The notes below the pieces were generated by a model. The model saw only the letters and a list, made by a program, of their open reading frames with translations. It was not told where the DNA came from and made no database searches. The translations under genes were made by a program, and so were the position numbers. Below, one piece after another: positions 33,137-42,103 of a DNA stretch of 64,000 nucleotides; position 1 is the stretch's first letter; the number at the start of each line of letters is the position of its first letter. Source of the stretch: Selaginella moellendorffii (Eukaryota; Streptophyta; Lycopodiopsida; Selaginellales; Selaginellaceae); assembly GCF_000143415.4 (NCBI RefSeq), contig NW_003314281.1, forward strand, positions 1,434,983-1,498,982. Direction: 5' to 3'.

Positions 33137-34864
33137 TCAGCCTTGGATCAAAGGGAGCCCGACCGCGATGACGATGAATGTGGATGGCACTCCAAACGCC
33201 AAGTGCTTCCAGAAGGAGAGATTGAACTTATCGCTCTCCGCCCGGCGCGCTTGCTCGCTCACGATCAAGTTGGCGGCGGAGCCGACGAGCGTGAGATTCC
33301 CCGCCACGGTGCTGACCCAGGCCAGGACCAGCCATGCCCGCGTCACGCTCGCGCCGCTCGTCGCCGCCGCGGACGCCGCCACCCTCGACCCCAGCAGCAG
33401 CACCGTCGGGACGTTGGACGCGACGTTGGAGAGCAGCACGACGACGAGCGAGAGGAGCGCGATCCCGGACACGCTGTCGATCCGCGCGTGGGGTTCCACG
33501 GCCTTCCAGAGCTGGCCGGGCGCTCCGGTGCGATTGAAGCCGTCCACCGTGACGAACATCCCCGAGAAGAAGACGAGGAGCGAGTACGAGACTTGATCCA
33601 GGCACGGCCCCGCGTCGGAGAAGTCGAGCACGATGAGCACCACCGCCGCCGTGAGCGCCGTCCACGAGAGGTTGAGGCCGTAGAGCAGCGCCGCCAGCAT
33701 CGCCAGGGTGACGAGGTAGACGCAAACCTTCCACACTTTCCTCCGGAGCCTGGACGCGCGTGTTGTCTTTAGCGGCGGCGATGATGGTGGTGGTGGTAGC
33801 GCTCCCGCCTCCTCATCGAATTCTTCCGGGACGTGGCTCCGCGTGGATCGTGAGCGGCGGAAGGAGCTCGAGCTTCTCGAGCTTCTTCGCGATTCCAGGC
33901 GGAGGAGATCGTCGATCACTGCCGGGGAGTGGAGCCAGTTTGGCGGATCGTGCTCTGTTTCCTCTGTTTTCTCCGCGTCCGCGGCGGCGATGGTCTTGCC
34001 GGATTCCTGGTAGCTCGAGGGGCTGGCGGCGAGGGGCTGGACGCGGACGAGGCTGACGTGGTCGTGCTCGCGGTCGTGATCGTCTTCCGGGAGCTCGGCC
34101 ACCTTTGGAGCAGCGCCGCCAACTTCTGGCATTTGAATCATCGCCGCTGGCTTGTCAAGTTGTCCGCCACCACTGCCACCACCACCACTCTCCACGTCTC
34201 CAGCGGCGATGGCGTGGCGATCATCGATCTTGGGCAGCGGCTTGAGGCTCTTCCAGTAGAAGAGCAGCAGGAGCACGGTGTTGACGAAGATCCCCAGTGC
34301 CATTGCCGGAAGAACACCCACGAGGAACTTGAAGAAGGAGATCTTGCTCTCCACCGCGATGACCAGGTTCTGCGGATTGCCAATGGCGGTGGCGGCGGAG
34401 CCAATGTTGGAGCTGGTGGCGAGCGCCATGAGGTACGGCAGCACTGGCACGCGGTGCTGCTTGCAAAGCCTGAGCACGAACTCGGTGAAGATCACGCAAG
34501 TGGTGTCGTTCGTGAAGAGCGCGCTGCTCAGCGCCGAGAGGACGCAAATCCGGCACAGCAGATCCTTCGGGCCGCGGCTCCGCCACGAGAGCCCCGAGCC
34601 CAGGTACTTGAAGAGATCGGCGCGCTCGAGGTAGACGCTCACGACCATGGTGCCGAAGAGGAGGCCCAGGATGGGGAGATCGATGGCGTCGAAGGCCTGG
34701 TTGGGAGAGATGACTTGGAAGACGACCATGAGCGCGGCGCCGAGCAAGGATCCCGCGGTTCTGCCAATTGGGAGGAATGGCACTGCTGGGAAGACTGCCA
34801 GGATCCAGAACACCGCGAATGCGATGCTCCCCAGCGCGACCTTGTGCGTCGCTGCCCATGCCAT
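33137..34864 (-). CDS. ArsB/Lsi2-type anion transporter (copy B, intronless)
   Basis: A single exon of 575 residues, start ATG 34864 (MAWAATHKVALG). Same motifs as copy [50 protein letters not shown], and in the C-terminal half FFSGMFVTVDGFN and [16 protein letters not shown]. The loop between the halves (about residues 215-385) has diverged entirely, being acidic and Ser-rich (RRSSRSSSSFRRSRS), while the membrane parts are close to copy A. Both introns of copy A are absent at their exact sites, suggesting intron loss through a cDNA intermediate or gain in copy A. Expected role: export of silicic acid or arsenite, by family. GTC repeats (35386-35409) and G-boxes lie upstream. Confidence 0.87.
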   Translation of the reverse strand: MAWAATHKVALGSIAFAVFWILAVFPAVPFLPIGRTAGSLLGAALMVVFQVISPNQAFDAIDLPILGLLFGTMVVSVYLERADLFKYLGSGLSWRSRGPKDLLCRICVLSALSSALFTNDTTCVIFTEFVLRLCKQHRVPVLPYLMALATSSNIGSAATAIGNPQNLVIAVESKISFFKFLVGVLPAMALGIFVNTVLLLLFYWKSLKPLPKIDDRHAIAAGDVESGGGGSGGGQLDKPAAMIQMPEVGGAAPKVAELPEDDHDREHDHVSLVRVQPLAASPSSYQESGKTIAAADAEKTEETEHDPPNWLHSPAVIDDLLRLESRRSSRSSSSFRRSRSTRSHVPEEFDEEAGALPPPPSSPPLKTTRASRLRRKVWKVCVYLVTLAMLAALLYGLNLSWTALTAAVVLIVLDFSDAGPCLDQVSYSLLVFFSGMFVTVDGFNRTGAPGQLWKAVEPHARIDSVSGIALLSLVVVLLSNVASNVPTVLLLGSRVAASAAATSGASVTRAWLVLAWVSTVAGNLTLVGSAANLIVSEQARRAESDKFNLSFWKHLAFGVPSTFIVIAVGLPLIQG

Positions 34865-35530
34865 GATCGTAAAGGGGGAGCTCTCGACGTTGTTGTTCTA
34901 TGTGTTCGTGGGATCGTTCGTCTTGCTGGATTGGTGATTGATCGCGAACTTATAGCATGTGGAGGAGATTTGCTGCTAATGGCGCCAAGGAGAGGCGATG
35001 GATTTGTCTGCTTCCAACCTTACAAGTGTTCTTGCGAGGTGGCCGAGATCCAGACCTGCCGAAATTCGCGTGTCAGTTCGGGTTGGGAGAGGTGATCCTG
35101 CGAAAGAGAATCGGGGCAACCGCTAGCATTCAATGCCCGAATCAATCCATTCGCAAACCAAGCGGAGCTCTCGATCGAGCTCCCACAATCAATCAGCACA
35201 CGAAAAGAAAGGAATTAAAATGCGCATGCCAAAAGGAAATGCCAGCGAACGAGCGGAGGATCCACGATCGGTTTCACGAGCGCCAAGATCTCACGAGATC
35301 AAAGCAAAACAAAAAGCAAGTAGAGATGGATGGAAAGAGAGGGCATACCAATTGGAAAAGCTTCCAATCCTCCTTAGAAGCCCGTCGTCGTCGTCGTCGT
35401 CGTCGTCTCGGTCGTAGTTGAGCACTCACGAGCTCCCCATCGCCGCATTTATAGGAAGACTCCATCCCTTCCGCCCCGCAAAACAAATCCTCATTTTAGT
35501 CCAGGGCTCCATGGATTAGGGTTTAAGCCC

Positions 35531-35559
35531 GCCACGTGGCACAGTCTCTGACACGTGTC
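35531..35559. promoter_or_regulatory. two palindromic G-boxes (ABRE-like)
   Basis: GCCACGTGGC (35531-35540) and GACACGTGTC (35550-35559) are perfect 10-base palindromes with ACGT cores, 9 bases apart. They lie about 670 bases upstream of the copy B start. bZIP or bHLH binding, including ABA response, is known for such sites; which gene they serve is unknown. Confidence 0.5.
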
Positions 35560-35831
35560 CAAAGCGTACGGAGCCGCCCGCCGGACGTACACATGACTGA
35601 GATCAGGCACATCTAACGGTTGTGGCGACCGCGACCGTCGGATCCCGGGGGGTTCGCTAGATGATTCGCGCACAGTGACCCCGCGGCTAGAAAATTTTGG
35701 AGGTTGGCTTTGACAGTGGTTTCTCTTCTTCTTCTTCTTCTTCTTCGCTCGTTCGCTCGCTTGCTATGCTGCTCTGGGAGAAGAAGTATCCATCGATGGG
35801 AAACCAATTGCCGCTTTCATCACCGGTCGGA

Positions 35832-36114
35832 TCATAGACGTATGATCCTTTTCACGCGTTTGGAGACAACGTTGCCATCGAGCATTTTAAGCCGGGAAAG
35901 CTCAAGGGCCACAAGCAGACAGCTGCAATTTGGGCGATGTCGAGATGAGTGTTACAGTGACGTCTGAACTTAAAAGAGCACTGTACCTCTCTTGATCGAA
36001 TTCCTCCGTTAAGTCACGGTAAAACTGTGCCTGTCCTGGGCCGGCGAAAGAGAACAACATAGGAAACATTAGAAAACTGGCCAAATTCCAAGAAAGGAGA
36101 AGTACCTCGTCCAT
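35832..36114 (-). CDS. candidate tiny gene, 47 residues in three exons
   Basis: Exons complement(35832..35922, 35987..36030, 36106..36114), each border GT-AG and the frames closing. The product is MDE, then AQFYRDLTEEFDQE, then SCLLVALELSRLKML with a basic end KRVKRIIRL. No family recognised. A first coding exon of only 9 bases is weak evidence. The opposite strand carries a 61-residue open frame at 36113-36298 with a good signal-peptide start (MSVLKKLFPFLAFSLLFARV) and a following acidic part, so either, both or neither may be real. Confidence 0.22.
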
Positions 36115-36581
36115 GTCAGTGTTAAAAAAACTTTTTCCTTTTCTTGCTTTCTCTCTTCTCTTTGCTCGAGTGGTTCACGCTTCCTGTGTACCGGAAGAGG
36201 AGGAGACACTGCTTGACAGCCCCGCGGCATCCACAGCGAATGTCGCAAGTTCATCGAAGCTTGCTCACATTCTCTCACATTCTCATGTTGGTGAATGATA
36301 GCGCCGCTGCGCTACAAGCCAAGCCCGTCCAGCCGTCCGGAAGAGACTTTCCCTCCGGCTGATGATAAGAAAGAAGTTGACACCCAGAGCCGTGATCCCG
36401 AGGACATCTGTACAAAACAGGCACACGCGCAGCCTTAGACCGAAAATTTTTAGCCGAAGAAAAACAAGCATAAAAGGAAAAAACAAGTTGCATGAAAAGA
36501 AAATTGTGTACCACCAGTGAGGAAAAAAACATACCCCCCGGTGCGTGCGAGATCCGGGGCTGGATTTCGCTTGGCTTGACC

Positions 36582-37653
36582 TCAGTGTTGCGACCTTCCC
36601 AAGAATCTGAGAAAGCTCCACATGAATGTAGAAGCTGCGAATAGTACTGCACCGACCAGCAATGCGGTGTTGAAACCCACGCTCACCAGCAGGTTGACTA
36701 GAATGCCAGCGATGGCGACACCGAAGAAGTTTGCCCAGAAGGAACTCCAGAATGGCATTCCCAGAACCACAGAAGCCATGGCACCTGTCCAAGCTCCAGT
36801 CCCCGGGAACGGGACTGCCACAAAAAGCATTAGTCCCAGCCACTTAAATTCCTGGATAGGCCCGGCCTTGCGTCTCGTGTGTTTGTAAATCGAATCCAAA
36901 ACTTTCCTGGCACTGGAGCTCCTCGCTGTGAGAAACGTAGTTAACTGTTCCATGTAGAGCAGCACCAATGGCACAGGGATCATATTCCTGCCAAATAGAA
37001 AACGCATGTCAAAGCTTGAGACGTGACATGCTTGAATGCTTAGCTATGCACACTAGAAGTTAGAACAAACAAAACAAGATCAAGGAAACTATATGTGTGA
37101 CTTACCCGGCCACCGAGAGACAGTAGACTAGAAGAGGATTCAGCCGCATCCAATACCCGACTGGAATCGCCCCGCGAAGCTCCAGCACTGGAAGCGTCGC
37201 GAGCGCAAAGACGATTGCCTCGTCTGGCCACCGCGAGCTGCGAAGATAATCTGCTATGCGGAGTCCCAGGGCGGATGCTCCGATGGAAGAAGACTCGGCG
37301 GCTCCCCCAGCCGCGGCATAGGCGAGAAGGTTGCTTGAGAGGATCCACGCAAGGAGCGAAGCAGCGATCCCTTTGGCAATGGCAGCGAGAATTTTCTTGC
37401 CGCTGCCGCTAGGTGGAGAGATTCTGGAGTCCGATGGCCATGAATCGGCGTTGTTTGGTGCCGCGCATCGCGGTCGAGGTTGGATCTGGATGCCTTGTCT
37501 CGAGATCGAGAGATGACTTACTTGAAGAGACGATTTCGTGATCGGGATGCGCGGCAGCGATGCTAGAGCCTCTGCATTGCACGGCTGCGACCTCCGCAAC
37601 TCCGATCCGGCAGCAGCCAAGCTCCGGCGCCCTGCGCTCACGGCAGAGATCAT
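36582..37653 (-). CDS. small multidrug export family membrane protein, plastid-targeted
   Basis: Exons complement(36582..36987, 37106..37653), 317 residues, one 118-base intron. The first about 90 residues are Ser/Arg-rich with few acids, like a plastid transit peptide. The mature part has several membrane spans. ALATLPVLELRGAIPVGYWM and PVPLVLLYMEQL, followed by FVAVPFPGTGAWTGAMAS, are the signature blocks of the putative small multidrug export family (Pfam Sm_multidrug_ex). Its transport substrate is unknown. The start codon is only 66 bases past the stop of the PPR gene upstream on the same strand, so its promoter must overlap PPR coding sequence. Confidence 0.82.
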
Positions 37654-37719
37654 CCTGGCACAATAAACCCTAGGACGCCATAGCCGGGAAGAATATCCAA
37701 GAGGGAATAATCTTCTCGT

Positions 37720-39417
37720 TTAAATCCGCCCCAGGAACATGTTTGACAGTAGGACAAAGGTCGCTGGCACGGAGCTCTGGATCGCTTGATTGCAGCGGAG
37801 AAGATCGCTGTGGATGTTGCAGCAGCCGAGAATCGTGTTCCAGGCGATCGACGTCGGCTCGAATGGCATGCTTTCGAAGAGATCTCGCGCATCGCCCATC
37901 TCCCCCACGCGCCCGAATACCCCGATCATACAGCAGTAGTGCTCCAGGATTGGAGCGATCGCGAAATCGGTGCTCATCGACCGGAAGCACTGGCGCGCGA
38001 GATCCATCTGCCCGACGTGGTTGAATCCAGAGAAGATCCCAACGAATGTGAGACTGTCTGGCATCAAACCCTCGAGGAGCATGCGATCGAGCAGCTCCAG
38101 CGCCTGGATCGAGTGCCCGGCCTGGGACTGCGCCAGGATCAGGTAATTCCAGGGCCCCCAGCGCGGCTCCGGCATCCGAGAGAACATCTCCCTCGCGCGA
38201 TCGAGGAGCCCATCTCTGGCATAGGCAGTGATCACCGCGTTCCAGGTCACGGCATTCCACTGCGGCATGAGATCAAACAGCCGCTGCGCTCCTGCGATGT
38301 TTTTGCAATCCGAGTGCCCTGCCACGATCGCGGTCCACGAAACCACGTCGCGAATTGGGGCTCCGTGGAAGAATGCGAGTGATCGATCGATCCTGGCGTG
38401 CTGGGATGCCGCCGCTGCGATCATCACGTTCCATGCAGTGATCTGGCGATCGGGGAAGGAATCAAACACAGATTCGAGCTCGTCGAGAGGCGAGCAGCGA
38501 CGCGCGTGGGCGTGGAGGAGCGCCGAGAAGGTCACGGAAGAGTGTAATGGCATCTTGTCATAAAAGAGTTTAGAAGATTCTAGATCCCCAGCTTGGGCAT
38601 ATGCTGCGAGCATGGTAGTCCATGAAACCACGTCGCATATTCTCATAGAAAGAAAGAGACCTCTTGCTTGAGAGACTTTGTAGTAGAGAATGTATGCCTG
38701 TAGCATTGCATTAGACATTGGTAAGCTGGGATCAAGAATGGATTTAAAGATAGATTCTGCATCTTCCAGATGCCCGTTCTCGGCATATGCCATTAGCATA
38801 GCTGAAGAAGATACCATGCTAGAGCAGGGCATCTTCGCAAAGAACCTCTCGGCTCCATCTAAATCGCCGCTTTGCGAGCAGCAGGTGATCATGGTCGTCC
38901 ATGAGATCACGTCTCTCTCAGCCATCCGATGAAAGATCTTTGTTCCATTGGGCACGTCCCCAGCTTGGGCATATGCCAGGAGCAAAGAGTTCCAAGACAC
39001 AAGATTGGTCTCTTCCATGGAATCAAAGAATCTCTTCGATTCGCGAAGATGCCCGGCCTGGGCAAGCGCCGCCAGCACCGCGCTCGCGGATACCACATTG
39101 TGCTGCGGCATTCGATCGAACGCCCACTTTGCCCTCTCCACGGCGCCATTTTGGGCGTAGGCCGCGAGAAGGATGCTCCACGAGTAGAGGTTAGGGTTCC
39201 TGAGGCCGTGGAAGACGCGCTGGGCTTGATCCAAGTTCCCGCATTTGCCATACATGTCGATGAGGCGATTCGCAAGGTATCGGTCGCGCGAGAGCCCAGA
39301 TCGCACGATCTGGCCGTGGATTTCTCTGCCCAGGAAGAGATCGCGAGCGATCCCGCAGGATTGGAGGCGTTGAGCGTAGACATTGATGGCTTGATGCTCG
39401 GTGAGGAAGAATCTCAT
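37720..39417 (-). CDS. pentatricopeptide repeat protein, 565 residues, intronless
   Basis: Contains at least thirteen tandem PPR units, many of the short S type (for example DVVSWTTMLAAYAQAGDLES, NAVTWNAVITAYARDGLLDR). The N-terminus carries the REIHGQIVRSGL-type segment common at the start of plant PLS PPRs. The C-terminus has an LLEGLMPDSLTFVGIFSGF unit and the start of an E-like part, but ends at ATFVLLSNMFLGRI without a full E or any DYW domain. By family it binds organellar RNA and may act in editing with a DYW partner. It is divergent from the V-ATPase gene, with only 154 bases between start codons. Confidence 0.92.
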   Translation of the reverse strand: MRFFLTEHQAINVYAQRLQSCGIARDLFLGREIHGQIVRSGLSRDRYLANRLIDMYGKCGNLDQAQRVFHGLRNPNLYSWSILLAAYAQNGAVERAKWAFDRMPQHNVVSASAVLAALAQAGHLRESKRFFDSMEETNLVSWNSLLLAYAQAGDVPNGTKIFHRMAERDVISWTTMITCCSQSGDLDGAERFFAKMPCSSMVSSSAMLMAYAENGHLEDAESIFKSILDPSLPMSNAMLQAYILYYKVSQARGLFLSMRICDVVSWTTMLAAYAQAGDLESSKLFYDKMPLHSSVTFSALLHAHARRCSPLDELESVFDSFPDRQITAWNVMIAAAASQHARIDRSLAFFHGAPIRDVVSWTAIVAGHSDCKNIAGAQRLFDLMPQWNAVTWNAVITAYARDGLLDRAREMFSRMPEPRWGPWNYLILAQSQAGHSIQALELLDRMLLEGLMPDSLTFVGIFSGFNHVGQMDLARQCFRSMSTDFAIAPILEHYCCMIGVFGRVGEMGDARDLFESMPFEPTSIAWNTILGCCNIHSDLLRCNQAIQSSVPATFVLLSNMFLGRI

Positions 39418-39571
39418 TCATTTAGGGCTTACAGCATGCCAAGTCAGCGAAAACGAAGAGCGAATATTCTGTGAATGGATGGATATTCTGGGATTCTTTC
39501 TCTTGGGACCTAACCCTAAGGGATAGATCCGGCGTGGATTGCCGGGGAGCAACGCAAGTCGGGGGAGATTC

Positions 39572-40326
39572 ATGGCTTCCACCGACGCATTCAGTGGCGA
39601 TGAGACGGCGCCCTTCTTCGGATTCATTGGCGCCGCGGCAGCTCTGGTCTTCTCGTGTAAGTTCTTGCCTCTCACCGCCATGGCTGGACTGGATCTAGGG
39701 TTGTGGTGCGTGTCTCGGCTGCGCGGCATTGCAATGCCTGAGCTTGGGCCATGGATTCGCCTTCCTGCGCGATTTCCTTGCCACAATCCCGATATTTCGA
39801 TCCCAAAATTCCCCATTTTCTCATGGAATTTTCTTTGCAGGCATGGGAGCTGCCTATGGAACCGCAAAGAGTGGTGTTGGAGTGGCGTCCATGGGCGTGA
39901 TGCGGCCGGAGCTCGTGATGAAATCGATCGTGCCAGTGGTCATGGCTGGAGTGCTGGGAATCTACGGCCTCATCATCGCTGTGATTATCAGCACGGGCAT
40001 CAACCCAAAGGCAAAGTCCTACTACTTGTTCGATGGCTACGCTCATCTATCGTCCGGGCTGGCTTGCGGCCTCGCGGGTCTCTCGGCTGGAATGGCAATC
40101 GGGATTGTCGGTGACGCTGGAGTCCGGTAAGTTCGATCGATCAAAAACCATCTTTTTCTTCGATATCTCCATTGATTGGTTTGTTTTTCTTTGCAGGGCG
40201 AATGCGCAGCAACCCAAGCTTTTTGTTGGAATGATCCTGATTCTCATCTTTGCCGAGGCTTTGGCTCTATACGGTCTCATTGTGGGAATCATCCTGTCGT
40301 CTCGAGCTGGCCAGTCGAGAGGGTAA
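39572..40326 (+). CDS. VHA-c: V-type proton ATPase 16 kDa proteolipid subunit c
   Basis: Exons 39572..39656, 39841..40126, 40197..40326, 166 residues, introns 184 and 70 bases. Four transmembrane helices make up nearly the whole protein: [60 protein letters not shown], and the fourth with [20 protein letters not shown], whose Glu in FAEAL is the proton-carrying residue. Length and sequence fit the rotor ring subunit of the vacuolar and endomembrane V-ATPase. It sits in a tight block between two PPR genes; the next start is 148 bases downstream. Confidence 0.96.
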
Positions 40327-40474
40327 GCACAGCAGCAGCAAGATTAAGGTGGTGCATAAGCCAGCATTCTAGCGCTTTTTTTTTCTTCTTACTACCTGTA
40401 TTATTACTATTCCTTCCAATAATCCTCGCTTTTCTCGTATGTTTTGAGCTGTCTCTCTCTCTTTTACGCTATGA

Positions 40475-42073
40475 ATGTCCAGGAGATCTAGCGGCTTCTT
40501 CGATGGCTTAGTTCCATTCTATGTGAAGAAGATCCGGGCTTGTTCCAGCTCCAGAGATCTTTCAAGCTGCCAGGAACTCCACCTCGAGATTGTCAATCAG
40601 GGGCTCGGGAAGAACAGGCTGATCGCGAATCTCCTCGTGGGCTTGTATGGGAAGTGTGGCAGCGTCGAGGCAGCGGGGTGTGTCTTTCGAGAGATCGCGA
40701 GTCAAAACGTTTTCTCCTGGAACATCTTGGCTGGAGCGTATGCCCAGAATGGGCATAGCAAGAAAGCGAAGGAGGTTTTTGACGAGATGCCGAGCAGGGA
40801 TAGAGTGTCATGGGCGACGATCTTGACGGGTTATAGCGGTCATGGTCGGGAAGCGATGGAGATCTTCCAAGCAATGCCTCAGTGGGATATGGTTTCGAGC
40901 AATATCATTCTCACGACAGCTTCGCAAGGGCTGGATCTGGAGGAACTGAGAGCGCTGTTCCAGGCGATGCATCAAAGAGATGAGATCTCCTGGACGGGGA
41001 TCTTGAAACTCTATTCCGTGAACGATCGTTTCGAGGAAGCCAAGCTGGTGTTCTACCGGATGCCACAGCGAGATCTTGTGTGTTGGACTGTGATGATCTG
41101 TGGATATGCCCAGCGAGGGCATATGGATCTAGCTCGGGCAATGTTTCGAGCTATGCCGGAACAGGACGAAGTATCGTGGACTGCGATGATCCAGGCGTGT
41201 GTGAGTCGAGATTTGTTTGAGGAAGCGAGGGAGATGTTCTTGAGCATGCCCCGGCGAGGGATCGTTCACTGGAACGCGATGATCCAAGCCCACGTCAAGC
41301 GATTCAGAGTGGACGAGGCTGAGCGAATGCTCCACAAGATGGCACAGTGGGATGCTTTCTCGGGGACGATCATGGTGGCGGGGTTTGCCCAAGCTGGTCG
41401 ACTCGATCGATCCATGGAAACGTTCCGAGCGATGCGTCGCAGGGTCTCAGTGACTTGGAACGCGATGGTTCACGGCTACGCACAGAACGGCGAGCTGGAT
41501 CAGGCCCTGGAGACGCTGGAAAGGATGCCGCGGCACGATCTGGCGTCCTCGACTGGGCTCCTCACCTGGCTGGGGCGGCGCAACATGGCGGAGAAGGCCA
41601 GAGATCTCTTCGCCAGGATGCTCGTCCGGGATGATATCGCGTGGAACGCGATGCTCGAGGCGCTGGTGGCGAGTGGAAACATCGCTGAGGCGTGGGAGTT
41701 CTTTGTGGGGGCAATGCCGAGGGACCAAGTCTCGTGGAGCACAATGGTGGCGGGGTTTGCTCAGTGCGGGGAGTGGAGGCGATCGATCGAGCTGTTTGGA
41801 GAGATGCTCCAGAATGGTTTCCATGCCGATGGGATCGGCTTCGTGGGCGTGCTCACCGCGTGTAGCCATGCAGGGCTGGTCTCTTGTGCGTGCCAGTTCC
41901 TAGCTTCCATGCGCGTGGATCATGGAATCTCTCCAGAGCTGGATCACTACGGTTGCATTGCCGATGCGTTTGGACGAGCTGGGAACGTGAAAGATGGGCT
42001 CGATCTCTTTGCGAACATGCCTGTTCATCCGGACGAGGTGGTGACCAAGTCATTGCTGGGACTATTGGATTGA
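40475..42073 (+). CDS. pentatricopeptide repeat protein, 532 residues, intronless
   Basis: About fourteen S/L-type PPR units (DRVSWATILTGYSGHGREAM, DLVCWTVMICGYAQRGHMDL, DEVSWTAMIQACVSRDLFEE). The head segment is SSRDLSSCQELHLEIVNQGL. After the last repeats comes GFHADGIGFVGVLTACSHAG and HGISPELDHYGCIADAFGRA, then it ends abruptly at TKSLLGLLD without E or DYW domain. Organellar RNA binding is expected. The stop is 30 bases from the stop of the convergent coiled-coil gene. Its 3' half was copied, partly inverted, into 57050-57545. Confidence 0.92.
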   Translation: MSRRSSGFFDGLVPFYVKKIRACSSSRDLSSCQELHLEIVNQGLGKNRLIANLLVGLYGKCGSVEAAGCVFREIASQNVFSWNILAGAYAQNGHSKKAKEVFDEMPSRDRVSWATILTGYSGHGREAMEIFQAMPQWDMVSSNIILTTASQGLDLEELRALFQAMHQRDEISWTGILKLYSVNDRFEEAKLVFYRMPQRDLVCWTVMICGYAQRGHMDLARAMFRAMPEQDEVSWTAMIQACVSRDLFEEAREMFLSMPRRGIVHWNAMIQAHVKRFRVDEAERMLHKMAQWDAFSGTIMVAGFAQAGRLDRSMETFRAMRRRVSVTWNAMVHGYAQNGELDQALETLERMPRHDLASSTGLLTWLGRRNMAEKARDLFARMLVRDDIAWNAMLEALVASGNIAEAWEFFVGAMPRDQVSWSTMVAGFAQCGEWRRSIELFGEMLQNGFHADGIGFVGVLTACSHAGLVSCACQFLASMRVDHGISPELDHYGCIADAFGRAGNVKDGLDLFANMPVHPDEVVTKSLLGLLD

Positions 42074-42103
42074 AAGAACAAATATGTATGGAAATGATAG
42101 AAA

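Noticed and set aside
33929-35095. 388-residue plus-strand frame
   Set aside because: Antisense shadow of the intronless transporter copy B; no domains.
40475-42073. DYW cytidine deaminase domain at the PPR ends
   Set aside because: None of the PPR genes here continues into HxE or CxxC deaminase motifs.
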